Shown: positions 1 through 9,238, numbered from the stretch's first letter. The stretch is DNA of 64,000 bases from Roseomonas sp. OT10 (GCF_020991085.1 NZ_CP087719.1:1446001-1510000), one strand, 5' to 3'. Made by a program: numbers and translations. The notes: a model not told the origin generated them from the sequence alone.

Positions 1-1
1 C

Positions 2-2983
2 TACGGCGGCGGCCGGCTCGCCGCCACCGTGCTCGCGCAATGCCTGGCGCGGGCCGGGGCCTCGGTCTGCTTCGTCACGAACCACCTGCCGGTGTTCCAC
101 GCCGCGCTGCGGCGCTTCGGCCGGCCGGGGCGGGTGGAGACCTACCTGACCCCCGACTTCCACCAGGGCCTGCCGCCCGGACGCTTCGACCTGGTGCTGC
201 TGATCCCGACCAGCTCTCGCGATCGCGCCGTCTATGTCGGGGCGCGTGGCTTCGCGCGGCGGCGCGGGGCGCGGCTGGCCCTGTTCAACTTCGAGACGCC
301 GAACTGGTTCAACGCGCTCTCGCCCGTGCGGCGGGACGAGGCGGGCTGGGCCGAGTGGCGCCTGCTGGCGGAGGAGGCGGCGGCGACCGGGCTGCTGGTC
401 CTCAGCAACTCCCGCGAGTCGGAGCGGCATGCGCGCGACTGGTTCGGCGACCCGCGCATCCTGCACGACCACTGGCACCAGCCGATCAACCTCGACGCCC
501 TGGCGCGTGTGGCGCCGCAGTACCGCGAGCGGCGCATCCTCGCCTTCGTGCGGCCGCGCGACCCGCACAAGGGCGCCGCCGACATCCCGGCCGTGCTGTG
601 CGAGGCGCTGCGCGGCTGGACGCTCTCGCTGATCGTCGGCAGCCCGGAGCTGGACCCGGCCTGGCGCGACACGCTGGTGCCGGTGGCGCGTCGTCACGGC
701 ATCGAGGTGGAGGTGCATCCGCTGGCGGGCGAGACGCGGAAGTTCGTCGAGCTGAAGCGGGCGCGGCTGCTGCTCTATCCCTCGCGCTTCGAGGGCTACG
801 GCCTTCCCCCGATCGAGGCGCTGGCCGCCGGCACGCCCTGCGTCTGCTACGACCTGCCGGTGCTGCGCGAGGTCTGCGGCGATGCGCTGGTGGCCGTGCC
901 GCCGGGTGACGTCGCGGCGCTGCGCGAGGCGGTGCTGCGCGTGGCGGCGAGCCCGCCGGAGGACTGGGCGCATCTGCCGGCGGCGGTCGAATCGGTCGGC
1001 TCGGTGGAACGTTGCGGCCGGGCGGCGCTGGCCAGCCTGGAGCGCTTCCTCGCCGCGCCGCCACCCGGGGCGTTGCCGCCGCTGCCCCGGCCGGAGCGGG
1101 CGGCGGACGCCCGGGCCGGTCTCCGGCTGCTGCCGCCACGGCTGCATCCCGGCGCGATGCTGGAGCTGCGCGGCCGCGCCGTGCTGCCGCCGGGCGGGCG
1201 GGTCCAGCTGTGGGCGGATGGCCGCCCCCTCGGCGAGGCACGGCCCGGGCCGGATGCGCCGTCCGGCTTCGCGCTGGTCCGCCACCATCTGCCCGAGGGC
1301 GACAGCCTGCTGGTCGAGGCGCTGGCGCTGGACGGCGCGGGACAGGCGCTCGGCCGCGCCGCGACCCGGTGTTCCGTGCAGGCCGCGCTGGTCGGGGGCG
1401 ACGAGCCGCCCGCCGGCTGGCAGTCCGGCGGCGTGCAGGGGCGGCGCGAACCCGAGGGGGCGGTGGTCACCGGCTGGGCGATGGCGAACCCGCCGCTGCT
1501 GGCGCTCGAAGCCCTGGCCGGCCCGCGGGTGCTCTGGTGCCAGCACGGCCTGTCGCGCCCCTCGACCCCTGCGGCGCCATGCGCGGGCTTCGCCATCCAT
1601 GCGGAACGCGACGCCGCCTGGCTGCTGGAGGCGGCGGGGGCCGTGACGCTGGTCGGCTATGGCCGCGATGGGGTGGCGGTGCGGCGCGTGCCGCTCGACC
1701 TGCCGCCCGCCCCGCCGGGCCTGCCGACCCCCGGGCCGGAGCCCGGCGGGGAGGATGCGGATGCCGGCGAGGACCCGGCGGCGCTTCCGCTGCGCGCCGG
1801 GATCGAGCGCGCCGAGCGCGACGCCTACGGCGTGGTCGAGCTGGAAGGCTGGGTGCTGTCCCGTCCGCGCGTGACCGCGGTGCGGGTGCTGCTGGGCGAC
1901 CGGCTGCTGGGCGAGACCCTGCCCGACCGCCTGCAGGGCGGGCTGCACGCGCGCCATCGCGAATACGGCGATGCCTATGGCGGCTTCGTGTTGCAGGCGC
2001 GCGACCCCGCTGCGACCGGCGAGGTGCTGCGCGTGGAGTTCCGGCGCGGCGATGCCCTGGCGCATGCGGTGGAGGTGCCGCTGCGGCCGCGCGGGCGGAA
2101 CGGCGATCGCTGGGGGACGAGCCTGGCCCTGCTGCCGGACGGGCTGCTGTCCGACGCGGCGCGGCCGGTGACGCTGGCGACGATCGGTGGCGTGGGTCCG
2201 CTGGAGCATCTTCGCGGGGCGGCGGACCGGGCCGTGCTGGCGGAGCTGCGCCGCCGGGCCCCGCTGCTCCTTCTGCTGCACGGCAACCCCCAGGGGTTCC
2301 TGGAACGCCTGGAGGACTGGCGGGCGCTGGCGGACGGGGTGCTGCTGCTGAACGACCTGCATCCGGGCGCCGACGCCCTGGCGGCGCTGCTGGATCGACT
2401 GCGCGCGGAGCCGGGGTTGGGGCCCGTGCTGCGGCGTCCGGCGGAAGGCGGCTGGCACGGCCCGGCGGGGGCCTTGCCGCTGGGCGCGGACGGGCCGGGC
2501 GTGCTGGCCGCGCTGACGCTGCCGGACCTGCCCGCGCCGCCGGGGGCGGGGCCGTGGCTGGCCTTCGATGCGACGGAAGCCGGGCCGGGCGACCTGGCGG
2601 GCATGCTGGAGGAGATGGCCGGCGGGGATGCGAGGCCGCTGGTGGTGGTCGATGCGCCGCCGCTGGAGCCGGAGGCGGCGCTGCGCGACCGGCTGCGCCT
2701 GCCGGCCGATGTGCCGCTGGCCTGGCCGGCGGCGCTGCTGGCGCTGCCGCCGGGGATGCTGCGCGGCGTGCTGGATCTCGGGCCGCCGGGCACCGGCTCG
2801 CCCGCCAGCCTCGCCGCCGCGGCGCGGGGCGTGGCCGTGGCGGTGCCGCACGATCAGGGGCCCTGGCCGCGCGGGACGGTGCGGGCGCTGCTGGCGGGCG
2901 CCGTGCCGGCCACCGCGCTGGCGCCGGCACCCTATGCCGCGCTGGATGCGATCCTGCCGCCGGCACCGGGACCCGCGGCGTGA
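2..2983 (+). CDS. Glycosyltransferase (GT4-like, GT-B fold), 5' end outside window
   Basis: The reading frame is open from base 2, before the first possible start (GTG at 29), and the preceding residues YGGGRLAAT look like a GT-B glycine-rich loop, so the gene begins upstream. The first roughly 330 residues form the transferase. The donor-site motif FEGYGLPPIEALAAG carries the E-x7-E pair of GT4 enzymes, followed by a typical VCGDALVAVPPGD segment. The remaining roughly 650 residues hold two beta-rich modules (around 370-450 and 590-690) and a final alpha/beta region that I cannot name. It overlaps the next gene by GTGA, so the two are probably translationally coupled. The likely role is transfer of sugars to surface polysaccharide or glycoprotein. 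The acceptor is unknown. Confidence 0.85.
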   Translation, partial: YGGGRLAATVLAQCLARAGASVCFVTNHLPVFHAALRRFGRPGRVETYLTPDFHQGLPPGRFDLVLLIPTSSRDRAVYVGARGFARRRGARLALFNFETPNWFNALSPVRRDEAGWAEWRLLAEEAAATGLLVLSNSRESERHARDWFGDPRILHDHWHQPINLDALARVAPQYRERRILAFVRPRDPHKGAADIPAVLCEALRGWTLSLIVGSPELDPAWRDTLVPVARRHGIEVEVHPLAGETRKFVELKRARLLLYPSRFEGYGLPPIEALAAGTPCVCYDLPVLREVCGDALVAVPPGDVAALREAVLRVAASPPEDWAHLPAAVESVGSVERCGRAALASLERFLAAPPPGALPPLPRPERAADARAGLRLLPPRLHPGAMLELRGRAVLPPGGRVQLWADGRPLGEARPGPDAPSGFALVRHHLPEGDSLLVEALALDGAGQALGRAATRCSVQAALVGGDEPPAGWQSGGVQGRREPEGAVVTGWAMANPPLLALEALAGPRVLWCQHGLSRPSTPAAPCAGFAIHAERDAAWLLEAAGAVTLVGYGRDGVAVRRVPLDLPPAPPGLPTPGPEPGGEDADAGEDPAALPLRAGIERAERDAYGVVELEGWVLSRPRVTAVRVLLGDRLLGETLPDRLQGGLHARHREYGDAYGGFVLQARDPAATGEVLRVEFRRGDALAHAVEVPLRPRGRNGDRWGTSLALLPDGLLSDAARPVTLATIGGVGPLEHLRGAADRAVLAELRRRAPLLLLLHGNPQGFLERLEDWRALADGVLLLNDLHPGADALAALLDRLRAEPGLGPVLRRPAEGGWHGPAGALPLGADGPGVLAALTLPDLPAPPGAGPWLAFDATEAGPGDLAGMLEEMAGGDARPLVVVDAPPLEPEAALRDRLRLPADVPLAWPAALLALPPGMLRGVLDLGPPGTGSPASLAAAARGVAVAVPHDQGPWPRGTVRALLAGAVPATALAPAPYAALDAILPPAPGPAA

Positions 2984-4152
2984 GGCTCGTTCACGTCAAC
3001 GCCGCCGATGCGGATCTCGCCGAGGCCTGGCTGCACGAGACCCCGGTGGGAGGCGTGCCACCGCTGCTGCTGGGCGATGCGGCGGATGCGCCGTTCCTGG
3101 CCGGGCTCGCCCGGCGGCACGGGCTGCGTCACGCGGTGCTGCCGCCGGCGCCCGACCATCCGGAGGCGCTGCGCCTGCGTCCGCTGCTGGGCCACGTGGC
3201 CGAGGCGGGGCTGGTGCTGGCCGAGCCGGCCGCCCTGCCGCTGCGCTTCCGGCCCGGGGAGACGCAGCCGGCCTGGAACGACCGCTTCCCGGCGGTGCGG
3301 GTGATGCACGCCCTCGGCGTCCGGCGCTTCACCTTCCAGGGGCACGAGGCCGTGCTGACGGCGGAGATCCCGCTCCTGCCCGACGGGCTGCGTGGCCGGC
3401 ATGCCGGGCGCCGCGCCTTCGTCGTCGGCAACGGGCCCAGCCTGCGCCGGCTGCCGATGGAACGGTTGCGCGGCGAGGTGCTGCTGGGCGCGAACCGCAG
3501 CTTCCTGGGCTATGGCGACTGGGGCTTCGCCTTCCCCTACTGGGGCATCTCCGATCGGTTGCAGATCGAGATGTACCGCGACGAGTACGAGGCGGGGCTG
3601 GCCGACGATCCGGCGGTGAAGCTCGTGCCCTTCGAGTATCTCGGCTTCCTGCGCCTGCCGAACCTGTGTCCCGTGCCGATGCCGGCGGAGCTGCCGGCGG
3701 GCGACGCGCTGCTGTCCTTCCCGCAGGCCTCCGACACGCCCACGCTGCTGTTCAACAGCTTCACCGTCACCATCCCGCTGATCCAGGCGGCCGTGCTGCT
3801 GGGCTGCAACCCGGTGGTGCTGATCGGGGTGGACCATTCCTATCCGATCGCACGAATCGGGCTGGGGACGGAGCCGCCCAACCCGACCGCGGTCATGCCG
3901 CCCGAGGCGCTGGCGCGGCATCCCCGCCTGGTCGCCGACCTCTGGGACGGCAGCGCGGCCCTGGGGCCGACGCACTTCACCGGGGCCTATACCGCCAACC
4001 GCGTCTTCGTCCCGCCGCGCACTGCCTGGTCGGAGGCCTGCTACGCCTATGTCCGGGCCTGGGCGGCGGCGCGCGGTGTCAGCGTCCTGAACGCCACGCC
4101 GGGGACCAGGCTCGATGCCTTTCCGCTGGTGGAGTTCGAAAGCCTGTTCTGA
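2980..4152 (+). CDS. DUF115 / MptE-like (Maf-type) protein
   Basis: The start is the GTG that overlaps the upstream TGA (GTGA). This gives 390 residues beginning VRLVHVNAADAD. The diagnostic segment is GRRAFVVGNGPSLRRLP, a Rossmann-like nucleotide loop of the DUF115/MptE-like family. It is followed by WGISDRLQIEMY, the VVLIGVDHSYP strand and THFTGAY. Maf-type members act in glycosylation of flagellin or surface glycans and resemble nonulosonate transferases. Here the tight coupling to a glycosyltransferase favours a glycan role over pterin metabolism. The first 130 residues are a separate domain I do not recognise. Confidence 0.8.
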   Translation: MRLVHVNAADADLAEAWLHETPVGGVPPLLLGDAADAPFLAGLARRHGLRHAVLPPAPDHPEALRLRPLLGHVAEAGLVLAEPAALPLRFRPGETQPAWNDRFPAVRVMHALGVRRFTFQGHEAVLTAEIPLLPDGLRGRHAGRRAFVVGNGPSLRRLPMERLRGEVLLGANRSFLGYGDWGFAFPYWGISDRLQIEMYRDEYEAGLADDPAVKLVPFEYLGFLRLPNLCPVPMPAELPAGDALLSFPQASDTPTLLFNSFTVTIPLIQAAVLLGCNPVVLIGVDHSYPIARIGLGTEPPNPTAVMPPEALARHPRLVADLWDGSAALGPTHFTGAYTANRVFVPPRTAWSEACYAYVRAWAAARGVSVLNATPGTRLDAFPLVEFESLF

Positions 4153-4203
4153 GGCCGGCCTACCCGGGTGCGAGCCTCCGGGCGGGCAGCCCCGCGTCGG
4201 GCC

Positions 4204-4575
4204 TCACTCCTCGGCGTCGGGCCCGTCCTCGACCTCGAAGGCGGCGACGACATGGGACAGGTTCACGGTGGCGCGGGTCCGGCCGGTCGGCGCGACCAGC
4301 ACCTTGCCCGCCGGGAACAGGCCGCTCAGCTCCGTGGCCATGTTCACGTCCAGCAGCACCTGCCCGCTGTGGGAGACATGGATGGAGTCGATCCGCCGGA
4401 TCAGCATGGCCTGGCCGGTCGAGAGGAGCAGGGCGAAGGGCCAGTCATCGGCCATCATCCGGCCCGCGAACCAGGCTGGCATGACCTCGCCGAGACGAAG
4501 GTCGTCCGCGGCATCGATGGTTGTCCAGGCCTGGTCCATGCGCAACTCTAGCGTGCTTTCCGACGGATCGTCCAT
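4204..4575 (-). CDS. Small hypothetical protein at the end of the glycan operon
   Basis: Encodes 123 residues with no family I recognise. It has no signal peptide and no membrane segment. The sequence alternates short hydrophobic strands (FALLLSTGQAMLIRRID, HVSHSGQVLLDVNM, GKVLVAPTGRT), suggesting a compact beta fold, and ends in an acidic tail. It lies 30 bases after the DUF115 gene on the same strand and is probably the last gene of that operon. An internal ATG at residue 13 (MDQAWTT) is an alternative start. It ends tail-to-tail with the plus-strand DUF115 gene. Confidence 0.6.
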   Translation of the reverse strand: MDDPSESTLELRMDQAWTTIDAADDLRLGEVMPAWFAGRMMADDWPFALLLSTGQAMLIRRIDSIHVSHSGQVLLDVNMATELSGLFPAGKVLVAPTGRTRATVNLSHVVAAFEVEDGPDAEE

Positions 4576-4605
4576 GGCGGGCTGCCTTTGCGGTCGTTTC
4601 CAAAA

Positions 4606-5874
4606 TCAAATGTGCCGGAAATCTCGCCCGGGTGCCGCATGGCTTTGCACGGCCACGGCGAAATCCTCCCGCGGCAGCCAGTCCAGCCGCCCGCCCCGGG
4701 TCGCGTTGCGCAGCCAGCCGCCCTCCGACTCCGCGAGCCGCCGGGCGAGGAGGAAGGCGGCGCAGATATCGCGCCAGGAGGGCGGCACCCAGGGGCGCCC
4801 ATCCCGGTAGCCGGGGATGAAGTGGTTGCCGTCGCCGCGGGCCAGCCCGTCCGCGCCCGGCGCGGCATCGGCGAAGGCGAAGTCCACGCCGTAGAGCAGG
4901 AAGCGCCGCACGCCCATCCACCAGCCGAGCTGCATGGCCACGAAGAGCGAGGAGCCGCCCGCCCCCACCACCCGGCGCGGATCGAGCGAGAAGAGCGGCG
5001 GCCAGACCGCCTCCTGCCGCAGCCAGATCCAGTCGCCGGGCAGGTCGGGCCGCTCCGGCGCGGCCAGGAAGACCGTGCCGCCCGCCTCGGCCGCGATGCG
5101 GGCGCCGAAGTCCCGGATCATCTGCGGGTCGCCGCTGACCGTGTGGGTGGGGCGGAAGCCGCTGCGGTCATAGGCGAGGTGAAGCCGGTTGAAGCCGAAG
5201 CAGAGCCGGCCGCGCAGGGCCTCCAGATCCTCCATCCGCACGGACGGGCCGTTGCCGACCAGCCAGGCCGTCTCCCCGGCATGGCGGCCACGCAGCGCGT
5301 CCAGCCGCGGATCGTGCGGCGTGGGGGAGAGCCAGCCCTCCAGCGGGTTGGTCACCAGCCCCGGATCGCCCGGCGTCGTCACTGCCAGCCGGTGCGGCGG
5401 CGCCGGCAGCAGCGTGTGCCAGAGTCCCGATGCCAGGCGGTGCAGGGCTTCCGTCCGATTGTCCACGCGCAGCCCCGGCCGTACCCCCGGCATGGCCCAG
5501 GCGGTGGCGCGCACGCCGCCCTGCGCCGGCTCCAGCGTCGCCGGCGCCGACTCCTCGCGAAGGGCGGGGGAGGGGGCGACGGAGAGGAACGGGGCGCCGT
5601 CCCGGGTCAGCAGCAGGCGCAGCGTGTCGATCGGCAGATGCGGCGGCAGCATCGCCGTCGCTTCCACCCGCAGCCAGCCGGGCGCATGCCGGACCAACTC
5701 CAGCGTGGCATTGGCCGGCGCGACGCCGGACGGGCTCGCGCCGAGGGCGCGGAACTCGCCCCCCAGGGTGCCCGGCGCGGCCGGTGTCTCCAGCCGGAAG
5801 CCGATCTGCAGCAGCCCGGTGAGCGGGCTGTGGCGGACCGTCAGCCCCACGGGCGCCGTCACGCATGCCGTCAC
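4606..5874 (-). CDS. DUF115 / MptE-like protein, second copy
   Basis: The chosen GTG start at 5874 overlaps the stop of the ligase-like gene as GTGA, the same junction used by the plus-strand pair. This gives 422 residues beginning VTACVTAPVGL. The N-terminal half (to about 200) is beta-rich and unassigned. The C-terminal half holds the DUF115 signature GETAWLVGNGPSVRMEDLE, then FLLYGVDFAFAD and GNHFIPGYRDGRP, which parallel the plus-strand paralogue. The likely function is glycan or glycoprotein assembly, based on family and neighbours. A longer form starting at 5931 would overlap the preceding gene by about 60 bases and is less likely. Confidence 0.75.
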   Translation of the reverse strand: MTACVTAPVGLTVRHSPLTGLLQIGFRLETPAAPGTLGGEFRALGASPSGVAPANATLELVRHAPGWLRVEATAMLPPHLPIDTLRLLLTRDGAPFLSVAPSPALREESAPATLEPAQGGVRATAWAMPGVRPGLRVDNRTEALHRLASGLWHTLLPAPPHRLAVTTPGDPGLVTNPLEGWLSPTPHDPRLDALRGRHAGETAWLVGNGPSVRMEDLEALRGRLCFGFNRLHLAYDRSGFRPTHTVSGDPQMIRDFGARIAAEAGGTVFLAAPERPDLPGDWIWLRQEAVWPPLFSLDPRRVVGAGGSSLFVAMQLGWWMGVRRFLLYGVDFAFADAAPGADGLARGDGNHFIPGYRDGRPWVPPSWRDICAAFLLARRLAESEGGWLRNATRGGRLDWLPREDFAVAVQSHAAPGRDFRHI

Positions 5875-7076
5875 GGGCGCCGAGCGAGTCCGGCCGTCAG
5901 CGCCGCGGCCAGGGCCTGGCTGGCGAGCCACCAGGGCTGCCAGGTGCCGAAGGAGAGGAGGAAGGTCAGGAGCCCGGCGGCGATCACCCCCAGCCCGGCC
6001 GACGGCACGGCCAGCGCCAGCAGCGCCGCGAAGCCCGCCGCCAGGACCAGCCCGATCCGGCCCAGCTCCAGCCGTATCTGGATCGGGCCGTTATGGGGGT
6101 GCAGGGGTAGGGATTCCGTGCCCGGCCGTGCCAGGCCATCCAGGAAGTCCGGCCGCGTCACCTCCAGCCGTGCCACCGCCGCCGGCGACGGGGGCTGGCG
6201 CCCGCCGGGCAGGGCGCGGCTGGATTCCATGCCCCAGCCGAGCCAGGGCCGCTCCGCCGCCCGGCCCAGGGCGAAGTCCCAGACCAGCAGGCGGTGCACG
6301 CCGGAATAGGGCAGCCGCGCCGCGACCTCCGGCCGGATCAGCAGCGCGCTGAGCACCGGGCCGAGCAGCAGCAGGGCCGCGAGGCCGGCCGCGGCGAGAT
6401 GCCTGGCGAGGCGCGGCAGCCGCATCGCACCCAGCGCCACCAGCACCCCCAGCAGGCCGGAGAGCTTGGCCGTGTCGCCCGGCAGGAGCAGCAGGGCGGC
6501 CGCGCCGGCCACCACCCCCGCGGCCCGTGAGGCGCGGGAGAGCGGCGCCAGCAGCAGCAGCGGCAGCAGCAGCGCGGCGACCGAGGCAGCCGGCTTCAGC
6601 CCGAACTCCAGCCCGGCGGGCGCCTCGCTGAGGCCGCGCACGCCCATCCGCAACGCCTGGCCGGTCAGCAGATCGGCCATCCCCGCCGCCAGCCCGGCCA
6701 GCACGCCCCAGAAGACGCAGCGGCCGAGCCAGGGCGGCGGCGGTGCCTCGGCCATCGCGCGCGCGGCGGCCGCGCCGAGCAGCAGCAGGGCCGCGACCTG
6801 CCCGGCGGTGGCGAGCGCCCGCGCGGGCTCCAGCGCCCAGGCGGCGGACAGCGCCGCCCAGCCGCAGAGGGCGAGGCCGGCCAGCGTGGCCGCCCCGGCG
6901 CCCCCCCCCCGGAGCCGTGGCCAGTGTCCCACGGCGCGCCGGTGCGCGAGGATGGACAGCGCCAGGACCAGTACCGCCAACGGCGCCATGGCCTTGGATT
7001 GCAGGACGGCGATCGTCGGCGCGACCGCCGCGCCGACCGCCAGCGGGAAGGCGGGCGCGCGCCAGGGCAGCGGCAT
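5871..7076 (-). CDS. O-antigen ligase-like polytopic membrane protein
   Basis: The 401-residue protein is almost entirely hydrophobic, with around ten membrane segments. A large loop near the C terminus carries LPLHPHNGPIQIRLELG, the HPHN...E-x-G motif seen in WaaL/O-antigen ligases and Wzy-type polymerases. The ATG start overlaps the aminotransferase stop by one base (TGATG) and its own stop overlaps the next start, so this is a tightly coupled operon. A run of ten identical bases at 6901-6910 lies inside the coding sequence around residues 55-59. Slippage there would truncate the protein. Ligase versus polymerase cannot be decided from sequence. Confidence 0.75.
   Translation of the reverse strand: MPLPWRAPAFPLAVGAAVAPTIAVLQSKAMAPLAVLVLALSILAHRRAVGHWPRLRGGGAGAATLAGLALCGWAALSAAWALEPARALATAGQVAALLLLGAAAARAMAEAPPPPWLGRCVFWGVLAGLAAGMADLLTGQALRMGVRGLSEAPAGLEFGLKPAASVAALLLPLLLLAPLSRASRAAGVVAGAAALLLLPGDTAKLSGLLGVLVALGAMRLPRLARHLAAAGLAALLLLGPVLSALLIRPEVAARLPYSGVHRLLVWDFALGRAAERPWLGWGMESSRALPGGRQPPSPAAVARLEVTRPDFLDGLARPGTESLPLHPHNGPIQIRLELGRIGLVLAAGFAALLALAVPSAGLGVIAAGLLTFLLSFGTWQPWWLASQALAAALTAGLARRP
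6901..6910. repeat. Ten-base C/G homopolymer inside the ligase-like gene
   Basis: Ten consecutive C on the plus strand are read as G10 in the gene and encode part of an Arg-Gly-Gly-Gly stretch. It is the longest homopolymer I noticed in the window. It could mediate phase variation by slipped-strand mispairing, or simply be a sequencing risk. Confidence 0.8.
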
Positions 7077-8470
7077 CAGACGACTGCGAGGCTCTCCCGG
7101 CGCAGCTGGACGGCCAGGGCGTCCAGCGCGCGGCCGAAGCGGTCCAGCATCTCGTCCACCTCCGCCTCGGTGATGATCAGCGGGGGGGCGAAGCCGATGC
7201 TGTCGTTGGTCATGGCGCGCAGGATCACGCCGTGCTCGTGGCCCAGCTGCACCAGCCGCGCGCCGACCTTCAGCTTCGGGTCGAAGTTGCGCCGGGCATG
7301 GCGGTCCGCGACCAGCTCCACCCCCGCGATCAGGCCGGTGCCGCGCACCTCGCCCACCAGCGGATGGTCGGCGAAGCGCCGGCGCAGCCCGGCCTGCATG
7401 CAGGCCCCGACCGTGCGGGCATGGCCGACGATGTCGAGTTCGTCGTAGATCTTCAGGGTCTCGACCGCGACGGCGGCGGCGACGGGGTGACCGGAATAGG
7501 TGAAGCCGTGGCCCCAGGTGCCGACCTCGGCGCTGCCCTGCGCCAGCCCGTCGAAGATCCGTTCCGTCACCAGCACGCCCGAGATCGGCAGGAAGGAGGC
7601 GGAGAGCGCCTTGGCGCAGGTCAGGATGTCCGGCTCCATCCCGAAGGTCTGGCTGCCCCAGTAGGCGCCGGTGCGGCCGAAGCCGCAGATCACCTCGTCG
7701 GCGACCAGCAGGATGTCGTACTTGCGCAGCACCGCCTGGATCTTCGGGAAGTAGCCGGCAGGGGGCAGGATCACGCCGCCCGCGCCCATCACCGGCTCGG
7801 CGAACATCGCCGCCACCGTGTCGGGGTCCTCGCGCAGGATCAGCGCCTCCAGCTCCTCGGCGAGGCGGGTGGCGAAGGCCTCCTCGCTCTCGCCCGGCCG
7901 CGCCTCGTGGTAGTGGTGCGGCGTGCCGGCATGCAGGATGCCCGCGATCGGCAGGTCGAAGATCCGGTGGTTGACGGGCAGGCCGGTCAGCGAGGCGGCG
8001 GCGACGGTGACCCCGTGATACGCCTTCATCCGCGAGATGATCTTCTTCTTCCGCGGCCGGCCGACCGCGTTGTTGTAGTACCAGATCATCTTGACCGCGC
8101 TGTCGTTCGCCTCCGACCCGGAATTGGCGAAGAAGGCGCGCGCCATCGGCACGGGCGCGCGGGCCACCAGCATCTCCGACAGCTCGATCAGCGGCTCGTG
8201 CGTCTTGGCGGTGAAGGCGTGGTAGAAGGGCAGCTTGCGCATCTGCGCCTCGGCCGCCCGCACAAGCCGCTCGTTGTCGAAGCCGAGGGAGGCGCACCAC
8301 AGGCCCGCGACGCTCTCGATGTACTCCTTACCGAACTCGTCCACGACGCACACGCCGCGGCCGCGCTCGATGACCAGGGAGCCGGTCTCGCGATGCGCCT
8401 GCAGCTCCGTATAGGGGTGCAGGACATGGGCCGCGTCACGGGCGGCGGCGGAGTTGGGGCGCGGAGGCAT
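7076..8470 (-). CDS. Class III PLP-dependent aminotransferase
   Basis: Encodes 464 residues from the ATG at 8470 (MPPRPNSAAAR). A longer in-frame reading extends upstream but lacks family character. Fold type I features are present: FFANSGSEANDSAVK for phosphate binding, AYHGVTVAAASLTG, DEVICGFGRTG before the cofactor Asp region, and the PLP lysine in LTCAKALSASFLPISGV. The length matches omega-amino acid:pyruvate transaminases. As the first gene of a four-gene operon with an O-antigen ligase-like protein it could supply an amino sugar or amino acid decoration. A stand-alone amine or beta-alanine transaminase role is equally possible. Confidence 0.88.
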   Translation of the reverse strand: MPPRPNSAAARDAAHVLHPYTELQAHRETGSLVIERGRGVCVVDEFGKEYIESVAGLWCASLGFDNERLVRAAEAQMRKLPFYHAFTAKTHEPLIELSEMLVARAPVPMARAFFANSGSEANDSAVKMIWYYNNAVGRPRKKKIISRMKAYHGVTVAAASLTGLPVNHRIFDLPIAGILHAGTPHHYHEARPGESEEAFATRLAEELEALILREDPDTVAAMFAEPVMGAGGVILPPAGYFPKIQAVLRKYDILLVADEVICGFGRTGAYWGSQTFGMEPDILTCAKALSASFLPISGVLVTERIFDGLAQGSAEVGTWGHGFTYSGHPVAAAVAVETLKIYDELDIVGHARTVGACMQAGLRRRFADHPLVGEVRGTGLIAGVELVADRHARRNFDPKLKVGARLVQLGHEHGVILRAMTNDSIGFAPPLIITEAEVDEMLDRFGRALDALAVQLRRESLAVV

Positions 8471-8618
8471 CGGGGCTGGTCCCTGGGGCGGCTTCGGCGG
8501 CAGTCTAGGACGGATCGGGCCGGGCTGGACACCGCGGCGGGCGCGGGGGGCAGGGTCCGCCGGCGCGCAGGGCCCGGGGTGGCTTGCGCTCCGGCGAGGC
8601 CTGGCCGAGCCTCGCGCC

Positions 8619-9215
8619 ATGCCGCCCGCCGTCGTGCCCCCTGCCTCGCGACCTCCCCGCTGGCCATGGGCCGTCGCCGCCATCCTCGCGATCCTGGCGC
8701 TGGTCGCCGCGGTGCAGCTGGCGATGGGGCGGGTGCCCTGGTGCAGCTGCGGGACGATCAAGCTCTGGCACGGGCAGGTGCAGAGCGCCGAGAACTCGCA
8801 GCACCTGTCGGACTGGTACACGCCCTCGCACATCGTGCACGGGCTGCTCTTCTACGCGGCGCTGCGCTGGCTCGTGCCGCGCTGGCCGCTCTCCTGGCGC
8901 GCCGTGGCGGCCACGGCGGTGGAGGCGGCCTGGGAGATCGTGGAGAACACCAACGCCGTCATCCGCCACTACCGCGAGGCCACCATCTCCCTCGACTATT
9001 TCGGGGACAGCGTCGTCAACTCGCTGTCCGACATCCTGGCGATGCTGGCGGGGTTCGCGCTGGCGGCGTGGCTGCCCGCCTGGGCCTCGGTCCTGGTCGG
9101 GCTGGGGCTGGAACTGCTCGCCCTGGCGGTGATCCGCGACAACCTGACCCTGAACGTGCTCATGCTGCTCTACTCGTCGGAGGCGATCCGGCGGTGGCAG
9201 TCCGGCGGGGGGTGA
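8619..9215 (+). CDS. DUF2585 (UPF0314) inner-membrane protein
   Basis: The 198-residue protein starts at the ATG giving MPPAVVPPASRP. It has an N-terminal membrane segment (around 15-37) and further hydrophobic segments. The conserved family blocks are CGTIKLWHG, DWYTPSHIVHGLLFY, VEAAWEIVENTN and DYFGDSVVNSLSDILAM. Their Trp, His and Glu residues are typical of DUF2585 proteins, which are widespread in Alphaproteobacteria and of unknown function. It is divergent from the aminotransferase and convergent with the first GH16-RTX gene. A CCCCC-GCC-GGGGG hairpin at about 9217-9229 may terminate both transcripts. Confidence 0.85.
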   Translation: MPPAVVPPASRPPRWPWAVAAILAILALVAAVQLAMGRVPWCSCGTIKLWHGQVQSAENSQHLSDWYTPSHIVHGLLFYAALRWLVPRWPLSWRAVAATAVEAAWEIVENTNAVIRHYREATISLDYFGDSVVNSLSDILAMLAGFALAAWLPAWASVLVGLGLELLALAVIRDNLTLNVLMLLYSSEAIRRWQSGGG

Positions 9216-9238
9216 ACCCCCGCCGGGGGGGGAGTCGT

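Noticed and set aside
1012-2979. Very long open frame fused ahead of the DUF115 protein
   Set aside because: The part before 2980 is Ala/Arg/Gly-rich shadow of the glycosyltransferase in another frame. The GTG at 2980 with GTGA overlap is the real start.
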